Below, piece by piece: positions 15,125 to 24,113 of a DNA stretch of 35,835 nt. Numbering within the stretch: position 1 is the stretch's first letter; every line of letters starts with the position of its first letter. The notes below the pieces were generated by a model. It did not search any database. It had not been told where the DNA came from and worked only from the letters and a program-made list of their open reading frames with translations. The stretch comes from an uncultured Sterolibacterium sp. (GTDB lineage: Bacteria > Pseudomonadota > Gammaproteobacteria > Burkholderiales > Rhodocyclaceae), in NCBI GenBank assembly GCA_903904605.1, contig CAIVDC010000129.1, forward strand, positions 1 through 35,835. Direction: 5' to 3'. The translations under genes and the position numbers were made by a program.

Positions 15125-16486
15125 CTAGCAGGCCTGGGGAGGATAGGACAATCTCTGCCGCGAAACCCTGAGGAAATACGCCGCCACCAGAACCCCGGCC
15201 AGCGCCAGGCTGAGGGCGGCGGCGAGCCAGAAACCGGCCGCCCCGGAAGGCTTGGCAATCCGGTCGGTCAGGCCGAGCAGGTAGCCGCCGCCGAGGCCGA
15301 CGCCCCACAAGGCCACGGCGTAGATGGCCATCGGCACCGCGGTCTTCTTGTAGCCGCGCAACAGGCTCACCGACACCGCCTGCAAGGAGTCGAACAGATG
15401 ATAGACGGCGACATAGGCGATCAGCGTCGTCGCCGCCAGCCTCACTTCGTTGTCTTTCGAATAGAACCCGGCTATCGTCCCCGCGCCGAACCATAGCAGC
15501 AGGCTGGTCAGGGCGCCGAGGACCAGGGCCAGGACCATGCCGACCAGACCGGCAAGCTGGGCGCGGCGCGGATCGTTGCCGCCCAGGGCCTGACCGGCCA
15601 GGACGCTGGCGGCATTGCCCAGCGCCAGCGGCAGCATGAAGGCCAGCGCCGCCAGATTGGCCGCGATCTGGTGTGCGGCCGAGGTGACCGGGCCGAGGCG
15701 GGCGATGAACAGCGCCATGAAGGTGAAGGCGGTGACATCGACAAAAAACGTGGCCCCGATCGGCAGGCCGAGTTTCAGCAGGCCGGCGAGTTTCTCGAAG
15801 CGCGGCCGGCTCAGCCCGGCAAAAATGCGATATGGCCGGTACTCGCCGGCAGTCGCGCACCAGAGCCAGGCGAGGAGGCAGGAAACAAGGCTGATCAGCG
15901 CGGTGGACACGGCGCAACCCGGTCCGCCCAGCGCCGGCACGGCGAATGCGCCGTAGATGAAGATCAGGTTGAGCGGCACTTTGAGCGCCACTCCGATCAG
16001 GTTGAAGACCATGATCGCGCGCGGCCGGCCGATGCCGCTGGAGAACGCGTAGAAGATGCGGAACCACAGGGAGGGCAGGACGCTCCAGGACAGCGCATCG
16101 AGATAGGCGCGCACCTTGGTCTCGACCGCCGGCGTCAGTCTCGACAGCAGCAGGAAGGGCTCGGGATGGCGCAGCGTGACGATCACGAAGCCGCCCAGGA
16201 ACAGCGCGAGCCAGGCCGACTGCCTGACTTCCTCGCCGATCTCCTCATGCCGGCCGGCGCCATAGAGTTGCGCGACCGTCGGCGTGAGCGCCAGCAGCAC
16301 ACCCATGGCGCTGACGAACACGGCGACATAGATCGAGGCGCCTATTCCGACCGCGGCCAGATCGATGGCGGAGAGTCGCCCGGCCATGATGGTGTCGATG
16401 ACGCCGTTGGCCATCACCGCCAACTGGGCGACCAGCACGGGCCAGGTCAGATGCAGCAGATTGCGCAGTATCGGGGCTTTGGTCAT
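15125..16486 (-). CDS. MATE-family multidrug/Na+ antiporter (NorM-like)
   Basis: The 453-residue protein has about twelve hydrophobic segments in two related halves, as expected for MATE transporters. The start is placed at ATG 16486 (MTKAPILRNLLHLTWPVLVAQL); a TTG two codons upstream is also in frame. Family features include TWPVLVAQLAVMANGVIDT-like helix 1, the MAGRLSAIDLAAVGIG segment and, in the second half, LGLPIGATFFVDVTAFT followed by AAHQIAANLAAL. Such proteins sit in the inner membrane and export cationic drugs in exchange for Na+ or H+. No regulator is adjacent; drug range is unknown. ilvA follows 36 bases downstream. Confidence 0.93.
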   Translation of the reverse strand: MTKAPILRNLLHLTWPVLVAQLAVMANGVIDTIMAGRLSAIDLAAVGIGASIYVAVFVSAMGVLLALTPTVAQLYGAGRHEEIGEEVRQSAWLALFLGGFVIVTLRHPEPFLLLSRLTPAVETKVRAYLDALSWSVLPSLWFRIFYAFSSGIGRPRAIMVFNLIGVALKVPLNLIFIYGAFAVPALGGPGCAVSTALISLVSCLLAWLWCATAGEYRPYRIFAGLSRPRFEKLAGLLKLGLPIGATFFVDVTAFTFMALFIARLGPVTSAAHQIAANLAALAFMLPLALGNAASVLAGQALGGNDPRRAQLAGLVGMVLALVLGALTSLLLWFGAGTIAGFYSKDNEVRLAATTLIAYVAVYHLFDSLQAVSVSLLRGYKKTAVPMAIYAVALWGVGLGGGYLLGLTDRIAKPSGAAGFWLAAALSLALAGVLVAAYFLRVSRQRLSYPPQAC

Positions 16487-16577
16487 GAGCAAGCGTCTGT
16501 TCGGCTGTGGGCAGGCCGGTCCTGGCCGGCCGGCCGTTTTATGGCGACCGCCCGGCGACGGGAGGACGTTTTGCCCG

Positions 16578-16625
16578 GCAGGTCGGCCTAAAGACCGACC
16601 TGCGCGGCCATAGTCGGCCTAAAAT
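16578..16625 (+). promoter_or_regulatory. Operator-like inverted and direct repeats before the FAD/Fe-S oxidoreductase
   Basis: A perfect 9-bp inverted repeat (GCAGGTCGG 16578-16586 and CCGACCTGC 16595-16603) has an 8-base centre. The 11-mer GTCGGCCTAAA occurs at 16582-16592 and again at 16613-16623. The second copy runs into TAAAAT (16620-16625), a good -10 box 15 bases before the start at 16641. The layout suggests a regulator site over the promoter, and a very short leader. Confidence 0.45.
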
Positions 16626-16640
16626 ATCACGCTTTGCCCA

Positions 16641-19600
16641 ATGTCCGATTCCATGTCCGCCCGCCTGCGCGAGATTCCCTACAACTACACCTCTTTCTCC
16701 GACCGCGAGATCGTCATCCGCCTGTTAGGCAGCCCGGCCTGGCGCGTCCTCGACGAACTGCGCAGCGAACGCGTCACCGGCCGTTCGGCGCGCATGCTCT
16801 ACGAAGTGCTCGGCGACATCTGGGTGGTCGAACGCAATCCCTACCTCGAGGACGACCTGCTCGCCAATCCGGGCCGGCATCAGGCGCTGACCGAGGCGCT
16901 GCGCCACCGCCTCGCGGAAATCGAGAAGCGCCGCCACGGCAACGAACGCGTCGGCATGTTGCTCGACGCCGCCTACCAGGCGGTGGGCCGCTTCGAAGCG
17001 CGCTTTCCCGCCACCCTCGCGCTGCGCAAGAAGGTGCTGCGCGTTCTCGCCCGCCATACCCGCCGGGACAATATCTGCTTCGACGGCTTGAGCCGCGTCT
17101 CCCACGTCACCGACGCCACCGACTGGCGGGTCGAATATCCCTTCGTCGTGCTGACCCCGGACACCGAAGAGGAGATCGGCCCTCTGGTGAACGGCTGCAT
17201 CGAGCTTGAGCTGACCATCATTCCGCGCGGCGGCGGCACCGGCTACACCGGCGGAGCAGTGCCGCTGACCGCCCGCTCGGTGGTCATCAATACCGAAAAG
17301 CTGATCGCGCTGGGCGCTGTCGACCGCGTCGTGCTGCCCGAGGCCGACCGGCCCTACGCGACCCTGCGCACCGGCGCCGGACTGGTCACCAGGCGCGCGA
17401 TGGAGGCGGCGGAAGCAGCCGGCCTGGTGTTCGCCTGCGACCCGACCTCGGCGGATGCCTCCTGCATCGGCGGCAACATCGCCATGAACGCAGGGGGCAA
17501 GAAGGCCGTTCTGTGGGGGACGGCGCTCGACAATCTGGCCGCATGGACCATGGTCACGCCCGACGGCCACTGGCTGGAAGTCGAGCGCCTGGGTCACAAT
17601 TTCGGCAAGATTCACGAACAGGAGCTCGCCCTCTTCCGCCTGTCTCGCCTCGATCCTTCAGGGCAGAAGCTGATCTCGCAGGAGACGCTGGAAATTCCCG
17701 GACGACTGTTCCGCAAGGCCGGCCTGGGCAAGGACGTCACCGACAAGTTCCTGGCGGGGCTGCCCGGCGTTCAGAAGGAAGGCACCGACGGCATCATCAC
17801 CTCGGCAGTCTGGATCCTGCACCGGATGCCGGCGTACACCCGCACGGTCTGCCTGGAGTTCTTCGAGCAGGTGAGGGAGGCCGTACCCTCCATCGTCGAA
17901 ATCACCGAATACTTCAAGCCCGGCCGGGACGGTGCCCGCGCCGGCGTGCTGCTGGCCGGCCTGGAACACCTGGACGAGCGCTACGTCAGGGCGGTCGGCT
18001 ACGCCACCAAGGCGCGCCGCCATGGCCGGCCGAAGATGGTGCTGATCGGCGATCTCGTCGGCGACGACGAGGCCGCGGTGATGGCCGCCGCCTCGGAAGT
18101 GGTGAAGATCGCCAATCTTCGCGGCGGCGAAGGCTTCATCGCGGTGAGCCCCGAGACGCGCAAGAAGTTCTGGCTCGACCGGGCGCGCACCGCCGCCATC
18201 GCAAAGCACACCAACGCCTTCAAGCTGAACGAGGACGTGGTCATCCCGCTCGAGCGCATGGCCGACTACTGCGACGGCATCGAGCGCATCAACATCGAGT
18301 TGTCGATCCGGAACAAGCTGGATCTTTGCGCCGCCCTCACCGAATTCCTTTCCGCGGACCTGCCGGCGGACGACGGCGACGCCGCCCTCGGCCCGGACGA
18401 GTGGCTCGGCGACCGCTGCGCGGAAGCCCTGGCCTTGATCGCCACCGTCCGGCTGCGCTGGCAGTGGCTGCTCGACCACCTCGATCTGCCCTTGGCCCAG
18501 ACGGACGGCGAACGCGGGGAATTCGCCGCGCGCGGCATCGCCGTCGGGCCGCTGCTCAACAAGGCGGCGAACCCGACCCTGTTCCATCGGCTGCAGGACT
18601 ATTCGCTGCGCGTTTCCTGGAAGAGCGAACTCGCGGCGCCGCTCAGCGCCATTTTCGACGGCAAGGCCTATCGCCGCATCAACGAGCGCATCCAGGCGCT
18701 GCATCAGGAAGTGCTCCGCGGCCGGGTCTTCGTCGCGCTGCACATGCATGCCGGCGACGGCAACGTGCACACCAACATCCCGGTCAATTCCGACAACTAC
18801 GGCATGCTCGACACCGCCAACCGGGCGGTCGCCAGGATCATGGCGCTGGCCCGGGCCCTGGGCGGCGTCGTCTCGGGCGAGCACGGCATCGGCATCACCA
18901 AGCTCGAGTTCCTCTCCCCGGAGGAGATCGGTCCGTACCAGGAATACAAGCGCAGGATCGACCCGGAAGGCCGCTTCAACAAGGGCAAGCTCATGCCCGG
19001 CGGCGATCTGGCCAACGCCTATACGCCTTCCTTCAGCCTGCTCGGCACGGAAAGCCTGATCATGGAACAGTCCGAGATCGGCAAGATCTCCGGCCTGGTC
19101 AAGGACTGCCTGCGCTGCGGCAAGTGCAAGCCGGTGTGCTCGACCCACGTGCCGCGCGCCAACCTGCTCTACAGCCCGCGCAACAAGATCCTCGGCACCT
19201 CGCTCCTGATCGAGGCCTTCCTCTACGAGGAGCAGACGCGGCGCGGCATTTCGCTGCAGCACTTCGACGAGTTCTCGGATGTCGCCGACCATTGCACGAT
19301 CTGCCACAAGTGCCTGAACCCCTGTCCTGTGGACATCGACTTCGGCGATGTCTCGATCGCCATGAGGAACTTCCTCCGCCGCCAGGGCAAGAAGAAATTC
19401 AATCCCGGCACGGCCGCGGCGATGGCTTTCCTGAACGCCACCGACCCGGCGACGATCAAGCTGCTGCGCGCCGGCATGATCCGTCTCGGCTACGCCGCGC
19501 AACGCCTCGCCTGCAAGGTGGCCAAGTCTCTCGGACTGGCCGGCGAGACGGTCAAGCATCCGCCGGCCACGCTGGGCCGGCCGGGCCTGAAGGCCCAGGT

Positions 19601-20507
19601 CATCCATTTCGTCACCAAGCCGATGCCCGGCGGCCTGCCCAAGCGGACCTCGCGTGCGCTGCTCGACATCGAGGACGACAAGGTCATTCCGGTCATCCGC
19701 GACCCTTTGACGACGGAGGCCGACGCCGTCTTCTACTTTCCCGGCTGCGGCTCGGAGCGCCTGTTCTCGCAGGTGGGCCTGGCCACCCAGGCGATGCTCT
19801 ACCATCTGGGGGTGCAGACGGTGCTCCCGCCCGGCTACCTGTGCTGCGGCTACCCCCAGACCGCGAGCGGCGACGACGAGTCCGGCCAGCGCATCACCAC
19901 CGAAAACCGGGTGCTGTTCCACCGCGTCGCCAACACCCTCAACTATCTCGACATCAAGACCGTGATCGTCTCCTGCGGCACCTGCATGGACCAGTTGCAG
20001 AAATACCAGTTCGACAAGATCTTCCCCGGCTGCCGGCTGCTCGACATTCACGAATACCTGCTGGAAAAAGGCGTCAAGCTGGACGGGCTGTCCGGAACGC
20101 GCTACCTGTATCACGACCCCTGCCACACGCCGATGAAGACCCACAACCCGCTCAAGGTGGTCAATGCCCTGATGGGCCAGCCGGTTGTCCTCAACGAGCG
20201 CTGCTGCGGCGAGTCGGGCACGCTGGCGGTGTCGCGCCCCGACATCTCGACCCAGATACGCTTCCGCAAGCAGGAGGAGATGGAGAGGGGCGCCGCGGGT
20301 CTGCGCGCCGGCGGTTTCGCCGGGGAACTGAAGGTCCTCACCTCATGCCCGTCCTGCCTGCAAGGCTTGAGCCGCTTCGACGACGATGCCGGGACGAGCG
20401 CCGACTACATCGTGGTGGAAATGGCCAGGACCCTGCTCGGAGCCGGCTGGATGGCCGAATACGTCGAGAGGGCGAACCGCGGCGGCATCGAAAGGGTGTT
20501 GTTGTAA
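16641..20507 (+). CDS. DUF3683-type FAD/FMN-binding oxidoreductase fused to Fe-S and CCG domains
   Basis: This 1288-residue fusion is typical of betaproteobacterial DUF3683/DUF3400 proteins. An N-terminal domain (1-150) of unknown function is followed by an FAD-binding type-4 domain ([10 protein letters not shown], about 196-205). Next comes a GlcD-like cap with [12 protein letters not shown] and SGEHGIG, then a 4Fe-4S pair (Cys823, 826, 829, 833 and Cys885, 888, 891, 895) and two CCG-type cysteine domains (CCGYP near 1068, CCGESG near 1188). This is GlcD plus GlcF, or the D-lactate/D-2-hydroxyacid dehydrogenase plan, in one chain. It should oxidise a 2-hydroxy acid and pass electrons through the clusters to the quinone pool. 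The substrate is not settled by sequence. It is cytoplasmic or membrane-peripheral. Confidence 0.9.
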   Translation: MSDSMSARLREIPYNYTSFSDREIVIRLLGSPAWRVLDELRSERVTGRSARMLYEVLGDIWVVERNPYLEDDLLANPGRHQALTEALRHRLAEIEKRRHGNERVGMLLDAAYQAVGRFEARFPATLALRKKVLRVLARHTRRDNICFDGLSRVSHVTDATDWRVEYPFVVLTPDTEEEIGPLVNGCIELELTIIPRGGGTGYTGGAVPLTARSVVINTEKLIALGAVDRVVLPEADRPYATLRTGAGLVTRRAMEAAEAAGLVFACDPTSADASCIGGNIAMNAGGKKAVLWGTALDNLAAWTMVTPDGHWLEVERLGHNFGKIHEQELALFRLSRLDPSGQKLISQETLEIPGRLFRKAGLGKDVTDKFLAGLPGVQKEGTDGIITSAVWILHRMPAYTRTVCLEFFEQVREAVPSIVEITEYFKPGRDGARAGVLLAGLEHLDERYVRAVGYATKARRHGRPKMVLIGDLVGDDEAAVMAAASEVVKIANLRGGEGFIAVSPETRKKFWLDRARTAAIAKHTNAFKLNEDVVIPLERMADYCDGIERINIELSIRNKLDLCAALTEFLSADLPADDGDAALGPDEWLGDRCAEALALIATVRLRWQWLLDHLDLPLAQTDGERGEFAARGIAVGPLLNKAANPTLFHRLQDYSLRVSWKSELAAPLSAIFDGKAYRRINERIQALHQEVLRGRVFVALHMHAGDGNVHTNIPVNSDNYGMLDTANRAVARIMALARALGGVVSGEHGIGITKLEFLSPEEIGPYQEYKRRIDPEGRFNKGKLMPGGDLANAYTPSFSLLGTESLIMEQSEIGKISGLVKDCLRCGKCKPVCSTHVPRANLLYSPRNKILGTSLLIEAFLYEEQTRRGISLQHFDEFSDVADHCTICHKCLNPCPVDIDFGDVSIAMRNFLRRQGKKKFNPGTAAAMAFLNATDPATIKLLRAGMIRLGYAAQRLACKVAKSLGLAGETVKHPPATLGRPGLKAQVIHFVTKPMPGGLPKRTSRALLDIEDDKVIPVIRDPLTTEADAVFYFPGCGSERLFSQVGLATQAMLYHLGVQTVLPPGYLCCGYPQTASGDDESGQRITTENRVLFHRVANTLNYLDIKTVIVSCGTCMDQLQKYQFDKIFPGCRLLDIHEYLLEKGVKLDGLSGTRYLYHDPCHTPMKTHNPLKVVNALMGQPVVLNERCCGESGTLAVSRPDISTQIRFRKQEEMERGAAGLRAGGFAGELKVLTSCPSCLQGLSRFDDDAGTSADYIVVEMARTLLGAGWMAEYVERANRGGIERVLL

Positions 20508-20542
20508 CCGGCCATGGGCTAGACTGAACGCAGAGAGCGACC

Positions 20543-20995
20543 ATGGACCCCGTCGAACACTGCGAGTTGTGCGAGCTTCCCGGCGGCGAAATCGTCTGGC
20601 AGGACGGCCTTTGTCGCGTGGTGCGGGTGGGCGGCGGCGAAGGTCGCGACTACCCGGGCTACTGCCGGGTGATCTGGCAGGCCCACGTGGCCGAGATGAG
20701 CGACCTCTCGGGGGCCGATCGGGCTCATCTGATGGCCCTGGTATTCGCCGTCGAAGCGGCGCTGCGCGTGTGCTACCGGCCGCGCAAGATCAACCTCGCC
20801 AGCCTCGGCAACGTCGTGCCGCATCTCCACTGGCACATCATCCCGCGCTTTTCCGACGACCGCCAATTTCCCGCGCCGATCTGGGCGCAAGCCAAACGCG
20901 GGGCAAGTCCGGCCCGAGCCGAGGTGACCAGCGCCGCGTTGCGCCAGGCGATCGTCCAGGCGCTGGCGATGGAGCAGGGCGGAGGCGGCGCATGA
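20543..20995 (+). CDS. HIT-family nucleotide-binding protein
   Basis: The 150-residue protein has the histidine triad HLHWHIIP (residues 94-101), with the preceding NLASLGNVVP strand typical of HIT hydrolases. These act on nucleoside phosphoramidates or dinucleoside polyphosphates. An N-terminal CELC (7-10) may bind zinc. It starts 35 bases after the giant oxidoreductase and its stop overlaps the next start (ATGA at 20992-20995), so it is translationally coupled to the first of two tandem unknown genes. Substrate unknown; the coupling to those genes may be incidental. Confidence 0.9.
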   Translation: MDPVEHCELCELPGGEIVWQDGLCRVVRVGGGEGRDYPGYCRVIWQAHVAEMSDLSGADRAHLMALVFAVEAALRVCYRPRKINLASLGNVVPHLHWHIIPRFSDDRQFPAPIWAQAKRGASPARAEVTSAALRQAIVQALAMEQGGGGA

Positions 20996-22584
20996 TCCGC
21001 GCCGACCGGCCAGCGGCGGAAAGGGCGGAACAAGCGGCCTTCACCAGCGCGAGCGGCTGCCGAGAATGGCTGGCCGCCTTGCCGCTCACCGACTGCCGGC
21101 TGGCTCAGGCGCTGCTGTCGCGGCAGATGAGCATGCTCGATCGCACCGCCCTGCCCCCGTCCGAGCGCCTGGACATCCTCGAACTGTTGCGCGAAGCCGT
21201 TCTTTTCGCCCAGAACGGATGCGCGCGGCGCTTCGCCGGCAAGCCCCTGCCCCTGGCGGCGGCGGAGCAATCGGCCTACCAGGCCAGCCTGGCCCTCTGG
21301 CTTGCCGCGGAATCGAATTACCTGCAATGCCTGGAGCAGGCCGATGCGCTGCCCGGCCGGGCGGCATTGATCGCCCAACGCGCGCTGAGCATCAAGACAG
21401 GGGCGCTGCTGGATGACTGCCGCGCCGGATTTCTGCCGTCGGCAGGCTATTGGCGCCGCCTGCATCGGATCTACCGTAGCGCCGAAGACTTGCAGGTCAC
21501 GCGCCAGCCCGTCTCGGACAGACTGAGGTTCAGCGGCAACACCAATGTGTCAGCGGCTTACCTCGAGCCGCTCCTGATTGCCGCAGCCCAACCCTACGAG
21601 CTCAGTCCCAGACAGCTGGACCTGGTCGCACAATGGGCGCGGCGCTGGTCGGGCAAAGTGGCCATCCTGGCGGCGGCGCCGGCCGACATCAAGGCCAAGC
21701 TGCTGGTTGTGGACCTGGCCGGCGAGCAGCCCGCTGCGTTCCTGCCCGCCCGGAGCGGCAACGCCCAGCTGCGCTGGCTGGATCCGTCGGAGATGCGCAA
21801 GAGCCTGAAGATCCGGCTGACGGCGCTGACTGACGGCGCTTCGCCGGTAAACCTGCAGCTCGGCATCGACTGCCTGCAACCGGGCTGCGCAACGCTGCTG
21901 AAGCAGGTCTATCGGCTCTGGTGCAAAGGCGGCTTGAGCCCGGCCCCGAGCACTCGCGGGACCGCCAGCTGCCAGCTGGTCGGCGGCATGGAAGCGATCC
22001 ACTACCACCTTTCCGGCAAGGCCTTCCAGCAGCCCGAAAGTTCGAGCCGGTTGAGCAAGCAGGAAATGGCAGAGATCGCCACCTTCGGCAATATCGCCGC
22101 CCATCGTCGGGGCGGGCCCTGCCAGGAATACCTTCCCGAAACCTGGCAGCTCGTCGAGGAAGGCATCGCCGCGCTGCACCTTGCGCGCCCGCTGAGCCAA
22201 CCGGGAAGCCGGCTGGGTAACGGCCATCTGGTGGCGGTCCGGACCGCCGGCGCCAAGGACTTCCTGCTCGGAGTGATCCGCTCCATCTGGCTGGAAAAAG
22301 ACCGGGAGTGCATCGCCTCCATCGTCCGCATCCTGCCCGGAAGGCCCATGGCAGTGGCTTGGCGCGGCACCGGCGTGACTGAGGCCAAGGAACCTTTTCG
22401 CCCGGGTCTGCGCTTGCCCGCCGTCCTGGAGCGGAATGAACCGGCCAGCGTGATGATGCCGCCCGGCTGTTTCCGCCCGGGGCGCATCATCGAAACCTAT
22501 AGCGACCACTCGCGCGCCATCCGCTTGAGCCATCTGCTGGAGCGCGGGGCCGATTTCGAGCGCGCCGACTTCGAATGGCAATGA
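20992..22584 (+). CDS. Unknown protein, first of a tandem paralog pair, 530 aa
   Basis: The start ATG 20992 has GGAGG about 7 bases upstream and overlaps the HIT stop by four bases. The open frame extends further upstream over the HIT gene and should not be included. No signal peptide or membrane segment is visible; the first 200 residues look helical and leucine/alanine-rich. Landmarks are VGGMEAIHYHLSG (about 330-342), GSRLGNGHLVAVR followed by DFLLGVIRSIWLE (about 422-434), RILPGRP and MPPGCFRPGRIIE near the C-terminus. The next gene encodes a protein with the same landmarks in the same order, so the two are paralogs. The beta-rich C-terminal part could be a PilZ-like barrel, but I see no clear RxxxR or (D/N)xSxxG motif. 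Function unknown. Confidence 0.8.
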   Translation: MIRADRPAAERAEQAAFTSASGCREWLAALPLTDCRLAQALLSRQMSMLDRTALPPSERLDILELLREAVLFAQNGCARRFAGKPLPLAAAEQSAYQASLALWLAAESNYLQCLEQADALPGRAALIAQRALSIKTGALLDDCRAGFLPSAGYWRRLHRIYRSAEDLQVTRQPVSDRLRFSGNTNVSAAYLEPLLIAAAQPYELSPRQLDLVAQWARRWSGKVAILAAAPADIKAKLLVVDLAGEQPAAFLPARSGNAQLRWLDPSEMRKSLKIRLTALTDGASPVNLQLGIDCLQPGCATLLKQVYRLWCKGGLSPAPSTRGTASCQLVGGMEAIHYHLSGKAFQQPESSSRLSKQEMAEIATFGNIAAHRRGGPCQEYLPETWQLVEEGIAALHLARPLSQPGSRLGNGHLVAVRTAGAKDFLLGVIRSIWLEKDRECIASIVRILPGRPMAVAWRGTGVTEAKEPFRPGLRLPAVLERNEPASVMMPPGCFRPGRIIETYSDHSRAIRLSHLLERGADFERADFEWQ

Positions 22585-24092
22585 GCCAGACGCCCCTGAG
22601 CCTCGGCCGCGCCATCGACACGCGGGAGGCCAAGAGCTGCCTTGACGCAGTCGCCGCGCTGCCGCTGGGCAATGCCGAACGCACTCACAGGAGGATGGCC
22701 AGGCTGCTCACGGAAATGCGGCGCACACCGCCGCCGGTCGCAGGCTATCTCGAAGTGCTGGAGTCGATGGCAAAGCCGCTGGCTTTCGTGCAGGCCGAAC
22801 TCGCAGGTCGCTATGCCGACCAGCCGCTGCCCCCGAACCCGGCAGAGAACCAGGTGTTCGAAGCGGTCGTCGCCTTATGGCGGCTAATGGCGCAGGGCTA
22901 TGCCCAGATCGCCCAGACCGGCGGCGAGCAAGCGGATATTCAGCGGCAGCTCGCGCTGCTCTGCCAGCGCAGCCTCCATTACAGCGGCTTGGTGCTGATC
23001 GAGCACTTCCGCGCCCGCCGGGTGCCGGCGCCCGGGCTTTGGCTCGACATTCATGCTTACTACGTCACTGCGGAGAAGTGGGGACTGACTGGGGTAGTGG
23101 TATGGGAGGTGCACGACGTCGCCACCAGTTGCGGCGATACCTATACCGCCCTGCTCCTGGCCGACCTCGCCGACCTCTATGCCCACAGCCCGCGGGAGAT
23201 TTCCTGGGTACTCGGCTGGGCGCAACACTTTGCCTCCCTGACGAGCATCAGGAGCACCAACTCGGTCGCCGCGCCGTGCAGCTACGGCGTCGATCTGGTC
23301 AAGGACCGCGGCTTGCGCCTGGTCGATGATTCCGCACCCGAAGAATCCCTGCGCTATCTCGACACGGCCCGCCTGGCTCCGTATCTTCAGCAGTTGATCG
23401 CCCAGCTCGAACGGGGAGTCCCGCCGGCCACCCTAGGTCTTGGCCGGCAATGCCACCAGCCCTCCGCAGCTCGACTGCTGTCCAAGATCAGCCGGGCCTG
23501 GTGCCAGCCTGCCGCCGCCCGCCGCTACCCGCGGAGCAAGCTCAACATCGGCAAGCTCCTGGTCTGCAGCGGCCTTGATGCGATCCACTTTCACGTCGGC
23601 GGCGGCGCGGCGCTAGGGCAGCAGGATCCGCGCGCGGCATCTAAGGACCATGTGCTGGAACAGTGGCGGATGATCGACCAGTCGCTCAACGGCTTCTCGG
23701 TGCAGCGCGAATCGGTCGGGGGACGCATCGGGCATGGAGAACTGTTCGGCATCAGGTCGGCGCAGTTCAGGCATTTCCTGCTGGCCAAGGTTCGCTGGAT
23801 CAAGCTGGAATTGAACGGCCAGGTTCATGCCGGGATTCAGGTGCTGCCCGGCGCACCGCAGGCAATTCGCGTTCGCGGGGCCTCGACGCATCCCGCCGGG
23901 GAATACTTGCGGGCCCTCCTGATGCCGGCCGTTCCGGCGCTGCGCTTGCGCGCGTCGCTGGTGCTCCCGCGCGGCTGTTGCCAGCCCGGGGAGCTGATCG
24001 AGATGCACACCGACCGGCGTCTGCCGGTTCGCCTGATCCGCCTTCTGAGCCAAGGGTCGAACTTCGAGCAGATGAGCTTCGCCGAAGCTTGA
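22581..24092 (+). CDS. Unknown protein, second of a tandem paralog pair, 503 aa
   Basis: ATG 22581 overlaps the stop of the previous gene (ATGA); an ATG two codons earlier (22575) is also in frame. It is collinear with the upstream protein: CSGLDAIHFHVGG (about 331-343), GGRIGHGELFGIRS, HFLLAKVRWIKLE (about 398-410), QVLPGAP and LPRGCCQPGELIE, then LIRLLSQGSNFEQ. The N-terminal halves are more diverged. Its middle carries a unique tract rich in aromatic residues (WLDIHAYYVTAEKWG). No membrane segments. The shared C-terminal region may be the functional domain of this family. It ends 21 bases before the stop of the converging phoR. Function unknown; a signalling or c-di-GMP effector role is only a guess. 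Confidence 0.8.
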   Translation: MSQTPLSLGRAIDTREAKSCLDAVAALPLGNAERTHRRMARLLTEMRRTPPPVAGYLEVLESMAKPLAFVQAELAGRYADQPLPPNPAENQVFEAVVALWRLMAQGYAQIAQTGGEQADIQRQLALLCQRSLHYSGLVLIEHFRARRVPAPGLWLDIHAYYVTAEKWGLTGVVVWEVHDVATSCGDTYTALLLADLADLYAHSPREISWVLGWAQHFASLTSIRSTNSVAAPCSYGVDLVKDRGLRLVDDSAPEESLRYLDTARLAPYLQQLIAQLERGVPPATLGLGRQCHQPSAARLLSKISRAWCQPAAARRYPRSKLNIGKLLVCSGLDAIHFHVGGGAALGQQDPRAASKDHVLEQWRMIDQSLNGFSVQRESVGGRIGHGELFGIRSAQFRHFLLAKVRWIKLELNGQVHAGIQVLPGAPQAIRVRGASTHPAGEYLRALLMPAVPALRLRASLVLPRGCCQPGELIEMHTDRRLPVRLIRLLSQGSNFEQMSFAEA

Positions 24093-24113
24093 TCGCCGCC
24101 GAGGCCTAGCCGC

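Noticed and set aside
13718..15496. A 592-codon plus-strand frame opposite ilvA and the MATE gene
   Set aside because: Both minus-strand genes are unambiguous; the plus-strand product is His/Gln/Asp/Arg-rich with no recognisable domain.
16514..16537. GGCCGG/CCGGCC hairpin with a short T-run upstream of the oxidoreductase
   Set aside because: It lies in a divergent promoter region where no transcript should end, and the repeats are simple GC-rich alternations.
17658..20144. An 828-codon open frame antisense to the FAD/Fe-S oxidoreductase
   Set aside because: It is a GC-skew artefact opposite a well-supported gene; the composition is unlike a real protein.
17513..20527. A 1004-codon plus-strand frame overlapping the oxidoreductase in another frame
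   Set aside because: It is the +1 shadow of the real gene; its product is Arg/Pro/Gly-rich with no domain.
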